A stretch of 64,000 nucleotides of DNA from Croceimicrobium hydrocarbonivorans (lineage in GTDB: Bacteria > Bacteroidota > Bacteroidia > Flavobacteriales > Schleiferiaceae): NCBI RefSeq assembly GCF_014524565.1, contig NZ_CP060139.1:3107501-3171500 (forward strand). The letters are read 5' to 3'. Position 1 is the first letter of the stretch. Each line of letters starts with the position of its first letter. This document shows positions 17,957 to 26,981 of the stretch, piece by piece. The translations under genes were made by a program, and so were the position numbers. Under the pieces are notes generated by a model. The model saw nothing but the letters and a program-made list of their open reading frames with translations. It did not search any database and was not told the DNA's origin.

Positions 17957-18247
17957 TCACTCATTCAACAAAGCTATACAGCGATCTATTTCCCGCATTA
18001 AAGAACCCAATTTCGCTTTAGCGGCTTTTGCTTCCTCCGGATCACCGGCCAAACCACGCGCCAGGCGTAAGCGTTCTAATTGAATTCCTAAGTTTTGGAC
18101 TTCATCCGACTGCGAATGCAATTGAGCCTCCAGCTCCACGATCTTCTCCTTCAGTTGTACATTTTCCTTTTGTACCACTAAATGATCACTGATAATGTGG
18201 TTAATCAGTTGTTCCAGATCCTTGATCTTTGCTTCAATTGCCTTCAT
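17957..18247 (-). CDS. Small coiled-coil protein, ZapB-like
   Basis: The 96-residue product from the ATG at 18247 (MKAIEAKIKDLEQLINHI) is nearly all heptad coiled coil: ENVQLKEKIVELEAQLHSQ and VQNLGIQLERLRLARGL. The TTG-started version from 18256 is possible but the ATG is better placed. It sits 20 bases upstream of zapA and shares its promoter. ZapB in enterobacteria is also a short coiled coil that works with ZapA, so a division role is inferred from context rather than from sequence identity. Bacteroidota homologues usually appear as hypothetical proteins in this spot. Confidence 0.75.
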   Translation of the reverse strand: MKAIEAKIKDLEQLINHIISDHLVVQKENVQLKEKIVELEAQLHSQSDEVQNLGIQLERLRLARGLAGDPEEAKAAKAKLGSLMREIDRCIALLNE

Positions 18248-18270
18248 GCATCGCAAAAAACTCCAATGGC

Positions 18271-18300
18271 CAAAGTTAGCAAGCCATATTGGGATAACAA
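18271..18300 (-). promoter_or_regulatory. Promoter of the zapB-like - zapA operon
   Basis: TTG (18300-18298), 19 bases, then TAACTTTG (18278-18271): an ideal Bacteroidota promoter, with the -7 box 23 bases before the ATG at 18247. It could also carry transcription into the 6S-like RNA. Confidence 0.8.
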
Positions 18301-18349
18301 ACCCCTTTTTATGGGAAGAAAAATTCCTTTCGGCTTCGAAAATGGCCCT

Positions 18350-18357
18350 TAATTTTG
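18350..18357 (+). promoter_or_regulatory. -7 promoter box for the M23 peptidase gene
   Basis: TAATTTTG ends 13 bases before the ATG at 18371. A TTTCGG lies at the -33 region in place of TTG. Confidence 0.45.
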
Positions 18358-18370
18358 AATAAATTCGAGC

Positions 18371-20113
18371 ATGTCTAAGATACTATCATTCACTCTACTT
18401 TTACTATTCAGCCTTGGGCTTGTTGGGCAAAACAATTATCCGCAAGACTATTTTATTAGTCCCTTGCCTATAAAACTCTATTCATCCGGCACCTTTGGCG
18501 AGTTGCGCAGTAATCATTTTCATTCGGGGCTCGACTTAAAAACGCAGGGGAAGGTAGGCATTCCAGTTTTGGCTGCCGCCGAAGGAGATATCGTTCGCAT
18601 TAAAGTGTCACCCTATGGTTTTGGAAAGGCTCTATATCTAAGGCATCCCAATGGTTATACCACGGTTTATGCCCATTTACTATCCTTTAGCCCCGACCTG
18701 GAAGCCTACATAATTTCGGAAATGCGTCGCTTGCAGAAAAACGAGATTGAATTATATCCTCCCGCGGCTAAGTTTCATTATAACCAGGGCGATACTCTTG
18801 CACTTAGTGGCAACAGCGGTGGCAGTGGCGGTCCGCACCTTCATTTCGAAGTTCGTGATAGTCGCACAGAGAAGATCATCAATCCCTTGCTTTTTGGATT
18901 TGAAGTAGAAGATCATCGTCAGCCTGAATTAGGTCCATTGCAGGTTTATTATTTCGAAAATCATCAACCTGCGGGTCAAAAGGAATACAGCCTATTGCAA
19001 AAGCAGGCAGGCGATTATGTCCTTACGGGTGATGGGATTGTAGATGCAAGTGGAGCGGTTTCCTTCGGGCTCTCTGCCATCGATCGGCAGGATGGGTATA
19101 ATAACCGTAATGGTGTTTACGATCTTAAACTCTATGTTGGAGATGATTTAATCCATGAGTTTAAAATGGAAACCTTCGCCTTTGCGGAGAGTCGATACAT
19201 TAATGCACATATCGACTATGGTTTAAAGGCCTGTTGCAAGCAAACGTCCCATCGACTTTATCGGGAGCCGGGTAATAAATTGAGTACTTATCCGGCCCAA
19301 GCCGAGGCCGGGCATTTAACTTTCGATAAAGACACGGTGGTGCCGGTACGAATTGAAGCTCGTGATGTAGCAGGTAATTTAAGCGTGCTCAATTTCGATT
19401 TGCAGTATACCGCCGTTCAGGAAGCAAGCTCTGAATTGGAGCCAATAAGCGAGGAAGAACTGGGGAATTCAGAGTTTTTAATTGCAAGAGTGGAACCCGA
19501 TCAGGCGGAGCTGATAAAAGGGGAGAGCTATGAGCTCAATATTAAGCCCGGTAGTTTTTACCGCGAATACGTTCTCGAAATTGCCCAGGAAGAATTACCC
19601 GAAACTTATAGTGACCTTTTCACTTTTGGATCCCGTGAAATTCCGGTGCATCTCTATTACGATCTAAAATTGCGCCTCAACCATTTACCCAAGGGCGTTG
19701 ATCCCAGCAAGTTTTTTATTGCCAGCTATCAGGATGGCAAGTATGATGAGTACGAAGGCGGTAGCTATAAAGACGGTTGGATTAGTACCCGCACCCGACA
19801 ATTAGGTCAGTTTGCCATTGCCCTGGATACCTTGGCGCCAGAGATTTCGGCTATCGACTTTAAAGATGGAATGCCCCTTAAACAAAGCCAATTGCAAATT
19901 CGGGTACGTGATGATTTAAGTGGACTCCAAGAATATGATGCCTGGGTGAATGGCGAATGGGTTCCTATTTATTATGATGCTAAAACCGATCGCTTGCTCT
20001 TGAAAACCAAATATTGGCCTCTTTCTCAAGACTCTAAACAAGTGTTAAAATTGCGTGTTGTTGATGATAAAAAGAATGTAAGTGAGCAAACATGGACTCT
20101 TTTTGCCCCTTAG
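18371..20113 (+). CDS. M23-family metallopeptidase (LytM-like), secreted
   Basis: The 580-residue protein starts with a signal peptide (ending LGLVGQ). Residues about 45-180 hold an M23 domain: the zinc ligands sit in NHFHSGLDL (H-x3-D) and GGPHLHFEVRD (H-x-H), with LRHPNGYTTVYAHL between them. The remaining 400 residues look like beta-sandwich domains without catalytic motifs. It should cut peptidoglycan cross-links or act as a degenerate activator; the ligands are intact, so activity is plausible. A carboxypeptidase-like protein gene follows 31 bases after the stop and a TonB receptor follows that. Confidence 0.92.
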   Translation: MSKILSFTLLLLFSLGLVGQNNYPQDYFISPLPIKLYSSGTFGELRSNHFHSGLDLKTQGKVGIPVLAAAEGDIVRIKVSPYGFGKALYLRHPNGYTTVYAHLLSFSPDLEAYIISEMRRLQKNEIELYPPAAKFHYNQGDTLALSGNSGGSGGPHLHFEVRDSRTEKIINPLLFGFEVEDHRQPELGPLQVYYFENHQPAGQKEYSLLQKQAGDYVLTGDGIVDASGAVSFGLSAIDRQDGYNNRNGVYDLKLYVGDDLIHEFKMETFAFAESRYINAHIDYGLKACCKQTSHRLYREPGNKLSTYPAQAEAGHLTFDKDTVVPVRIEARDVAGNLSVLNFDLQYTAVQEASSELEPISEEELGNSEFLIARVEPDQAELIKGESYELNIKPGSFYREYVLEIAQEELPETYSDLFTFGSREIPVHLYYDLKLRLNHLPKGVDPSKFFIASYQDGKYDEYEGGSYKDGWISTRTRQLGQFAIALDTLAPEISAIDFKDGMPLKQSQLQIRVRDDLSGLQEYDAWVNGEWVPIYYDAKTDRLLLKTKYWPLSQDSKQVLKLRVVDDKKNVSEQTWTLFAP

Positions 20114-20144
20114 ATGCTATTTTCGCCAATTCATCGTTTCCTTT

Positions 20145-20783
20145 ATGATGCGCAAGATTTTTATTCTACTCTTTTCAGGAATTTTCAGCTTGGGATTATT
20201 AGCCCAGGAAGAGAAGCCTGTGCAAATGAGTGGCTTGGTACTGAGTCAGGATAGTATTCCCCGGCCTATACCTTTTGCGCATGTTTATGTAGGGCAAGGC
20301 ACTCGTGGTACCATGACGGATGCCGATGGTTTTTTCTCCTTCGCGGCTTTATCCGGTGATAGTATTCGCTTTAGTTGCATCGGTTTTACCCAAGAAATTT
20401 TAGTGGTGCCAGATACACTCTCTAAAACGGCTTACTTAGCGCGAGTAATGATGAAGCGCGATACCACCTTACTAGAGGAAGTAACCCTTTATCCCTGGCC
20501 TACTCCCGACCGTTTTAAAGAAGCATTTTTAGCGACCAATATTCCAACTACTCAAAATGATATTGCCATGCGAAATCTGGCTATTCAGGCTTTACAAGAT
20601 CGGGCAGCAGCCATGAATCTCGACCCTGAAGAAGCGAAGGATTTGGCCATCATGATGCAAAATCAGAGCATATACAATTACGGGCGATATCAAGGTTATG
20701 ATAATGGAGCAACCGCTATTTTAGGTGCTTTAAGTAATCCCTTCGCCTGGCAAAGACTATTTCAATCTTTTAAGAAAAATTAG
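20145..20783 (+). CDS. CarboxypepD_reg-like secreted protein
   Basis: Beginning at the ATG at 20145 (MMRKIFILLFSGIFS) the product has 212 residues. The longer frame starting at 20082 lies inside the M23 gene and is not favoured. A signal peptide ends LLAQ, followed by a CarboxypepD_reg-like domain (about residues 27-105; PRPIPFAHVYVGQGTRGT and DADGFFSFAALSGD). The C-terminal half has no recognised domain, but includes ATNIPTTQNDIAMRNLAIQAL. It is six bases upstream of a TonB-dependent receptor that has its own such domain, so the two are likely to be co-translated parts of one envelope system. Confidence 0.8.
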   Translation: MMRKIFILLFSGIFSLGLLAQEEKPVQMSGLVLSQDSIPRPIPFAHVYVGQGTRGTMTDADGFFSFAALSGDSIRFSCIGFTQEILVVPDTLSKTAYLARVMMKRDTTLLEEVTLYPWPTPDRFKEAFLATNIPTTQNDIAMRNLAIQALQDRAAAMNLDPEEAKDLAIMMQNQSIYNYGRYQGYDNGATAILGALSNPFAWQRLFQSFKKN

Positions 20784-20789
20784 GCCTCA

Positions 20790-23276
20790 ATGCGCTTAGT
20801 CCTTTCGGCTTTAAGCCTCCTCCTCTTCTCACAATATGCCTGGGCTCAAACCCAAATTTTTGGTCGAATTAGCGACGTGGATAATATTCCCATCGATGGT
20901 GCTCGCGTGGGCATCGGCGATTATTATACCCTTACGGATGAGGAGGGTAAATATGAGCTGGATGTAATACCCGGTAAAAAATTGATGGTCTATTTCGCCA
21001 ATTACAATTATCAGCCAGATACTACCTACATCAATCTAGCCAAAGGGGAAAAAAAGGAAATTAATCGTCAGCTCAAATTGCTGAAGAATGAATTGGGCGT
21101 TATTGATATTGTAGATCGCAAAGGTCGCTTCGACAATCAGGTGGATGTAAGTGTAAAATCCATTGAATCTTTTGTAGGCCCCAATTCAGGGGTAGAAGGC
21201 ATTATTAAAACATTACCTGGAGTAAGCTCCTACAGTGAGCTTTCCTCGCAATATTCCGTGCGGGGAGGGAACTTCGATGAAAACCTGGTTTATGTAAATG
21301 GCATTGAAGTATATCGACCCTTTTTAGTGCGGAATGGTCAGCAGGAAGGGATGAGCTTTGTGAACTCTTCCATGGTTTCCAATGTGCGGTTTTCGGCCGG
21401 TGGTTTCGAGGCTCGCTATGGCGATAAGATGGCTTCAGTGCTGGATATTACCTATCGCAAGCCAAAGGAATTTGGTCTTAGTTTAGAAGGAAGCCTTTTG
21501 GGTGGAAACCTGGTATATGAAGATCGTTTTGCTAAGGATCGGGTTTCGGCGCTGATTGGAGCGCGTTATCGTACTAACCAATTATTATTGGGATCCTTGG
21601 ATACTGAGGCAGATTTTAAACCTCAGTTCACCGATATTCAGGCTTATATCACCTACGACATAACCGATGAATGGGAGTTAAGCTTTTTGGGGAATTACTC
21701 GCGTAATCTCTATCAGGTAGTACCCCAAAGCAGAACTACCGATTTTGGAACTATTCAAGAAAGCTTGCGCTTGAATGTGTTCTTCGATGGCCGCGAAGAT
21801 TATGATTTCACCACTCGCTTTGCAGCTTTGGGCTTAACAAATCGCCCTAAGAAGAACATGAGGTTGACCTACCAAGCTTCGGTGTTTCAAACCACAGAGC
21901 AGGAGTATTTTGATGTTTTGGGAGCTTATCGCTTAGGTGAATTGAATACCAATTTAGGTAGCGATCAATTTGGTGAAATTAGCTTTACCCGCAGTATTGG
22001 TGGCTTTCAGAACTATGCCCGAAATTATTTGGATGCCATCGTAGCCAATCTTTCCCATTCAGGACTTTTGGATCAAGGGGATGTAACTTGGCGTTGGGGG
22101 GCAAAAGTGCAGATGGAAGATATTATCGATCGTTACAAAGAATGGGAACGTATCGACTCCGCTGGTTATAATGTGCCAGACGGCAGTGGCTTTAATTACG
22201 ATTCCTTAATTGTGGATACCTGGGATTCATTGGGAAATCCGGTAGCCGGCAATGTTTATACTTCCATTTTACAGGAAGATGAATTGAATCTCTTCGAAAG
22301 CTTTGCCAGTAAAATCTCCGTAAACTCAGTGCGCGCCACTGCCTATGTAGAGCGCAGTCAGATTATTCCGCTGGATTCACTAGGTGATTTGTTTTACAAT
22401 ATTGGAATCCGCAATCAATATTGGAGTTTCAATAATCAGAATGTAATTAGTCCTCGCGCCAGCATCAGCTTTAAGCCTAATTGGGAATCGGATATGGTTT
22501 TCCGTTTTGCCACGGGCTTTTATTATCAACCTCCCTTTTATCGGGAGATGCGGAATTTGGAAGGAGGCTTAAATGAAAACATACGGGCTCAGCGTTCCAT
22601 TCATTTTGTCTTAGGGCATGATTACAATCTACGTATCTGGAATCGCCCTTTTAAAATGGTGACTGAAGTATATTATAAGGACTTCGGCCAATTGATTCCC
22701 TACGATATGGATAATGTGCGGATTCGCTATCGCGCCGTGAACAATGCTAAAGGCTACGCAACTGGTATCGATTACCGTATTAATGGAGAATTTGTTCCGG
22801 GTATTGATTCCTGGGCTTCCTTATCTATTATGACCATTCGTGAAGATATTGAAGGCGATGGAGCGGGTTATTTACCGCGTCCGACTGACCAACGATTGAA
22901 TTTTAAAATCTTCTTCCAGGACTATCTGCCAAACGATCCCACCTTTAGAGTGAGCATGACCTTGGCTTATGGTACCGGATTGCCATTTGGTCCGCCTCAG
23001 GCTACAGCCGAAGAAAGAGTATTCAGATTACCAGATTACCGTCGGGTAGATATCGGATTTTCGAAGGTTATTAAAAGTGAGGGTCGCGAACATAAGTGGA
23101 AGGTGCTTAATAACTTCAGTAGCCTCTGGGTAGGAGTAGAAGTCTTTAACCTCTTGGATATAACTAACACTATTAGCTATCTCTGGGTTAAGGATATTAG
23201 CACCGCACGCGAGTACGCAGTGCCCAATTACCTTACGCCACGTCTCTTGAATGTGAAATTGGTAGCCAAAATCTAG
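20790..23276 (+). CDS. TonB-dependent receptor with CarboxypepD_reg-like N-terminus
   Basis: The 828-residue receptor has a signal peptide (ending AWAQ), a CarboxypepD_reg-like domain (about 22-100; GRISDVDNIPIDGARVGIG), a plug (about 125-225; LPGVSSYSELSSQYSVRGGN and VYVNGIEVYRPFLVRNGQ) and a long barrel ending with VKLVAKI. It differs clearly from the receptor at 6387. It is translated from an ATG six bases after the secreted CarboxypepD-like protein. The ligand is unknown, and no SusD-like partner, iron protein or hydrolase is beside it. Confidence 0.92.
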   Translation: MRLVLSALSLLLFSQYAWAQTQIFGRISDVDNIPIDGARVGIGDYYTLTDEEGKYELDVIPGKKLMVYFANYNYQPDTTYINLAKGEKKEINRQLKLLKNELGVIDIVDRKGRFDNQVDVSVKSIESFVGPNSGVEGIIKTLPGVSSYSELSSQYSVRGGNFDENLVYVNGIEVYRPFLVRNGQQEGMSFVNSSMVSNVRFSAGGFEARYGDKMASVLDITYRKPKEFGLSLEGSLLGGNLVYEDRFAKDRVSALIGARYRTNQLLLGSLDTEADFKPQFTDIQAYITYDITDEWELSFLGNYSRNLYQVVPQSRTTDFGTIQESLRLNVFFDGREDYDFTTRFAALGLTNRPKKNMRLTYQASVFQTTEQEYFDVLGAYRLGELNTNLGSDQFGEISFTRSIGGFQNYARNYLDAIVANLSHSGLLDQGDVTWRWGAKVQMEDIIDRYKEWERIDSAGYNVPDGSGFNYDSLIVDTWDSLGNPVAGNVYTSILQEDELNLFESFASKISVNSVRATAYVERSQIIPLDSLGDLFYNIGIRNQYWSFNNQNVISPRASISFKPNWESDMVFRFATGFYYQPPFYREMRNLEGGLNENIRAQRSIHFVLGHDYNLRIWNRPFKMVTEVYYKDFGQLIPYDMDNVRIRYRAVNNAKGYATGIDYRINGEFVPGIDSWASLSIMTIREDIEGDGAGYLPRPTDQRLNFKIFFQDYLPNDPTFRVSMTLAYGTGLPFGPPQATAEERVFRLPDYRRVDIGFSKVIKSEGREHKWKVLNNFSSLWVGVEVFNLLDITNTISYLWVKDISTAREYAVPNYLTPRLLNVKLVAKI

Positions 23277-23299
23277 GCGGCCTTTTCCCGAAATAGCCC

Positions 23300-23307
23300 T
23301 ACTTTTG
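23300..23307 (+). promoter_or_regulatory. -7 promoter box for the gene at 23327
   Basis: TACTTTTG fits TAnnTTTG and ends 19 bases before the ATG at 23327. It makes the gene pair at 23327 and 23851 an independent unit from the TonB receptor. Confidence 0.5.
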
Positions 23308-23326
23308 CGGCCCAAAATCGAATTAA

Positions 23327-23842
23327 ATGTTCAGTAAATATTTACGCTTAGGATTAACTGCAGTTTTGCTGGGATTGTCGATCTGGCAATTTATCGAAGT
23401 GGAGATCGGAAACGGTATCATGTGGTTCCTTCTGGCGGGTATTGTACTCTTTACCTATTTCCGTAACGAACGTATCTTACAAGCATTTTGGTTTTTGCGT
23501 AAGAATGATATGCCCAAAGCCCAAAAAGCCCTGGATCATATAAAAGATCCTGAAGGTGCTTTAATTAAAGGTCAGTTGGCTTACTATTATATGTTGCAGG
23601 GAATGATTGTTTCCAATACCAATTTAGGTAAGGCTGAATCATTTTTACGCAAAGCATTAAAAACCGGATTGCGCCAGAAGCACGATCAGGCCATGGCAAA
23701 ATTGCAATTAGCAGGTTGCGCTTTGGCAAAACGTCGTAAACGTGAAGCACAAATCTTGCTTACCGATGTTAAGAAATTGGATACCCGCGGAATGCTTAGC
23801 GAGCAAGTGAAAATGCTGAAGCAACAAATGAAGCGGATCTAA
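23327..23842 (+). CDS. Small membrane protein with TPR-like helical repeats
   Basis: The 171 residues start with two membrane helices (about 5-22 and 28-45; VLLGLSIWQFIEV and IMWFLLAGIVLFTYF). They are followed by helical repeats (KNDMPKAQKALDHIKDPEG, NLGKAESFLRKALKTGL, KLQLAGCALAKRRKREA) that read like tetratricopeptide units on the cytoplasmic side. I recognise no named family. The PBP1A-type gene begins eight bases after its stop, so the pair probably acts together, perhaps in wall synthesis. That is inference from spacing. Confidence 0.75.
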   Translation: MFSKYLRLGLTAVLLGLSIWQFIEVEIGNGIMWFLLAGIVLFTYFRNERILQAFWFLRKNDMPKAQKALDHIKDPEGALIKGQLAYYYMLQGMIVSNTNLGKAESFLRKALKTGLRQKHDQAMAKLQLAGCALAKRRKREAQILLTDVKKLDTRGMLSEQVKMLKQQMKRI

Positions 23843-23850
23843 AAGAATAG

Positions 23851-26175
23851 ATGCCCTCAAAATCTAAGTCGAAAAAAAGGAAAAGCCCACGCCGGAAGTC
23901 CACTGCAGTTAAATTGCGGAAATGGTTTCTGCGCCTGAGCTTTTTGTTTTTAAGCCTCTTGCTTCTATTCATTGCCTCAGTTTATTTAGGCTTTTGGGGT
24001 CCTATTCCCAATAGCGACGAATTGAAGGCGATTCGACAATCGAAGTCTACTCTGGTTTATTCTCAGGATAAAGCGCTTATTGGTAGCTTTTATGCGGTAA
24101 ATCGCGATCCGGTAAGTTTTGATCAATTGCCGGAGCATTTAGTGCAGGCCCTGGTAGCCACCGAGGATGAGCGTTTTTATGAGCATTCTGGTATCGACTT
24201 TATGAGCTTATTGCGGGTGGTGGTTAAAACCCTTTTGATGGGGGATAGCAGCTCGGGTGGAGGAAGTACCTTGACTCAGCAATTGGCCAAGAATTTATTC
24301 GGCCGCCCTGATTTCGGAGCTCTTAGCATGCCGGTAAACAAATGCCGGGAAATGATTATCAGTCAGCGTTTGGAGTCGATTTACTCCAAAGATGAAATAC
24401 TCGCCCTCTATCTCAATACCGTTAGTTTTTCCGAAAACACCTATGGCATTGCCGCTGGGAGTCAACGCTTTTTTAATTGTGCCCCCAAGGATTTACGAAT
24501 TGAAGAAGGGGCAGTTTTAATTGGCTTATTGAAAGCTAATACCACTTATAATCCACGCTTACATCCGGAGAAATCCAGGATAAGGAGAAATGTAGTGCTG
24601 AGTCAGATGCAGCGCAATGATCATTTAAAAGCGGAGCAATTGGATTCGCTGCAAGCCTTGCCTTTGGATTTAGACTATTCTAACCTTGATCTGGAAGGAC
24701 CGGCCCCCTATTATTTGAAGCAGGTAGAATTAGAGCTTAAGCAAATATTAGCGGATAAGCTCAAAGAAAATGGCGAACCCTGGGATGCTCAAAAAGATGG
24801 CTTAAGGGTATATACGAGTTTAAATGCCAATAAACAATCGGGACTTCGAGACGCATTCCGGTCGCATTTAGCCAATTGGCAAAAGAAGTTTGATCAGCAT
24901 TGGTCTAGCAAAGATCCCTGGTCTCAAAAGCCGGCTTTTTTCGAGAAGAAGCTAATGGCCAGTCCGGCTTGGAAGAGCTATGCTGCCAAAGGTTTGTCGG
25001 ATGATGAGATTCGCGCAAAACTGAGTGAGAAACACAGTATGGAACTCTTTCACCCAGCCGGTAATATAGAGAGGGAAGCTTCCGGAATTGACTCCTTAAA
25101 GCACTATTTACGCCTATTAAGAGGGGCTTCGGTTTTATTGGATCCTCAAAGTGGAGCGGTGCGAGCTTGGGTGGCAGGCCCTGATTATCGCTATTTACCC
25201 TATGATAATGCCAAAGCGGCCCATACCATGGCTTCTACGGTTAAGCCTTTTGTGATGGCAGCTGCTCTGGAGGCAGGCGAAGAACCTTGTGAATATCAAT
25301 CCGCCGAAAGGCGTGAATACCCGGGCTATGACGATTGGAGTCCACGGAATTACGATGGTGATTACGAAGGCATGTACAGCATGCAAGGGGCATTGAAAAA
25401 GTCGATAAACACAGTTACGGTTGCCTGGTACTTTAAAGCTGGGGCTGATAAGGTAAGAGCCTTGGCCCATAAGATGGGAATTGCTGATCATTGGGCAGAT
25501 GGACCTTCTGTTTCTTTAGGAGCATCAGCGGTGAGTCCAATTGATTTAGCTAAAGCCTATGCCATATTCGCTAATGGCGGGATGGAAGTGGAACCCTATT
25601 TTATTGAGAAGATTGAAACCGCTAGTGGTGAACTGCTCTATCATCATGAAAAAAGGCCCGCAAAGCGTATCCTAAAAGAGGAAACAGCCCAGCTTATGAA
25701 TGCTATGCTCCAAGGCGTAAGCAAGTCAGGAACCGCCCGTAGTTTACATTCCGTTTATGGAGCCCGTAAATCCTGGGCCGCTAAAACCGGTACCTCTCAG
25801 AATTATTCTGATGCCTGGTTTGTAGCCTATCGACCCGATTTGGTTTCCGTAAGTTGGATGGGAGGGATAAATCCTTTGATTCGTTTCCGCAGTGGTGCCT
25901 TAGGATCTGGTTCTACCATGGCCTTGCCGGTTTTTGGTAAGCTCTTATCCAAAATGGAATCCCGAATAACTTCAATAAACTGGCCTGCCTTATCCGAATC
26001 TCAAAAAGAAATGTTGGCATGTCCGGATTATAAGGAAGAAAGCCTGCTGGACGATTTACGCTCCATCTTTAAGAAAAAGGAGGGCAAGGCCGTAAAGGAG
26101 GAAGAACCCGAAGAACCGGTTGAAGAAGAAAAGGAAGCTTCCTGGTGGGGTAAAATCTTCAAAAAGAAGGATTAA
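23851..26175 (+). CDS. Penicillin-binding protein 1A-type bifunctional transglycosylase/transpeptidase
   Basis: The 774-residue protein has a basic cytoplasmic N-terminus, a membrane helix (about 29-51), and a GT51 glycosyltransferase domain with the catalytic E105 in ATEDERFYEHSGID and the STLTQQLAKNLFG motif. The penicillin-binding transpeptidase domain has S462 in STVK, SIN in KKSINTVTV, and KTGTS. It polymerises glycan strands and cross-links them in the periplasm. The C-terminal about 45 residues are a charged tail (runs of K and E) ending in WWGKIFKKKD, unusual in a PBP1A core and possibly an amphipathic anchor. Its last four bases overlap the convergent DUF4197 stop. Confidence 0.94.
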   Translation: MPSKSKSKKRKSPRRKSTAVKLRKWFLRLSFLFLSLLLLFIASVYLGFWGPIPNSDELKAIRQSKSTLVYSQDKALIGSFYAVNRDPVSFDQLPEHLVQALVATEDERFYEHSGIDFMSLLRVVVKTLLMGDSSSGGGSTLTQQLAKNLFGRPDFGALSMPVNKCREMIISQRLESIYSKDEILALYLNTVSFSENTYGIAAGSQRFFNCAPKDLRIEEGAVLIGLLKANTTYNPRLHPEKSRIRRNVVLSQMQRNDHLKAEQLDSLQALPLDLDYSNLDLEGPAPYYLKQVELELKQILADKLKENGEPWDAQKDGLRVYTSLNANKQSGLRDAFRSHLANWQKKFDQHWSSKDPWSQKPAFFEKKLMASPAWKSYAAKGLSDDEIRAKLSEKHSMELFHPAGNIEREASGIDSLKHYLRLLRGASVLLDPQSGAVRAWVAGPDYRYLPYDNAKAAHTMASTVKPFVMAAALEAGEEPCEYQSAERREYPGYDDWSPRNYDGDYEGMYSMQGALKKSINTVTVAWYFKAGADKVRALAHKMGIADHWADGPSVSLGASAVSPIDLAKAYAIFANGGMEVEPYFIEKIETASGELLYHHEKRPAKRILKEETAQLMNAMLQGVSKSGTARSLHSVYGARKSWAAKTGTSQNYSDAWFVAYRPDLVSVSWMGGINPLIRFRSGALGSGSTMALPVFGKLLSKMESRITSINWPALSESQKEMLACPDYKEESLLDDLRSIFKKKEGKAVKEEEPEEPVEEEKEASWWGKIFKKKD

Positions 26176-26876
26176 GATTTCCAGCCAAAAACCCTTTGTA
26201 AAATAGCCGATACACGGGCAGCAGGATCTTGGCGAATCTTGGCTTCTTCTTCCGCCAAGAGCACAAAAAGGCCATTCAAAGTTTCCTGCATTACATAATC
26301 GCTGAGGTCGGGGTTAACCGGAGTTACAAAAGGAATTTTATTGTAAGTACTGGCTATCGGTTGCCAGTATTTGGTGAGTTCTACTTTCTGGATTGCTTGA
26401 TCAATAACCGGTTTAAAAGCCAATTTCAATTGGGCTTCTGTTTTGGACCGCAAGTAAACCGTTGCGGCATTGGCATCACCACGCCAAATACCATAAACAT
26501 CTTGCAGAGTCATACTGCGAATGGCATCCACAAAAATAGGACTGGCTTTCGCCGAAGCTTGTTCGGCACCGTGATTTAAGGTTTCAACAAATTGATCCAC
26601 CAAATTACCCATGCCCAGGTCACCTAAAGTTTTGGCTGCGCGTTCCGCCTCAGGGGGAAAGGGGATTTTAATAAGGGGATTATTGTAAAAGCCATTTTCC
26701 TTAGAGGAGCGACTTACCGCATTGCGAATCCCCACTTCGAGGGCTTCTTTAATTCCGCGATTGATTTCCGACTCGCTAGGTTCCATTTGAGAACTCGATT
26801 CCTGCGCAATTTGCAGGAGCGCATCACAGGAACTGGCACTAAAAAGCAAGGCAAGAATAAGAATGAAATTTCGCAT
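26172..26876 (-). CDS. DUF4197 lipoprotein
   Basis: From the ATG at 26876 (MRNFILILALLFSASSC) the product has 234 residues. It is a lipoprotein, with a hydrophobic signal then a lipobox ending SASSC at residue 17. The DUF4197 pattern follows: INRGIKEALEVGIRNAV, FYNNPLIKIPFPPEAE and LQDVYGIWRGDANAATVYL, then YNKIPFVTPVNPDLSDYV. The longer frame up to 26987 overlaps the cinA start and is not real. The family is common in proteobacteria and Bacteroidota without known function. It is divergent from cinA and convergent with the PBP gene. Confidence 0.88.
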   Translation of the reverse strand: MRNFILILALLFSASSCDALLQIAQESSSQMEPSESEINRGIKEALEVGIRNAVSRSSKENGFYNNPLIKIPFPPEAERAAKTLGDLGMGNLVDQFVETLNHGAEQASAKASPIFVDAIRSMTLQDVYGIWRGDANAATVYLRSKTEAQLKLAFKPVIDQAIQKVELTKYWQPIASTYNKIPFVTPVNPDLSDYVMQETLNGLFVLLAEEEAKIRQDPAARVSAILQRVFGWKS

Positions 26877-26951
26877 GATGGAGGCTATTGGTACTTGGGG
26901 TGAATTTAGTATTTGCCCCCAGTTTAGGCAAGCAGGCGCAATTAAAAATGC

Positions 26952-26959
26952 TAAATTTG
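26952..26959 (+). promoter_or_regulatory. -7 promoter box for cinA
   Basis: TAAATTTG fits TAnnTTTG and ends 22 bases before the cinA ATG. No ideal -33 TTG was seen. Confidence 0.5.
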
Positions 26960-26981
26960 CGAACCCTTTTGAATTCCCACA

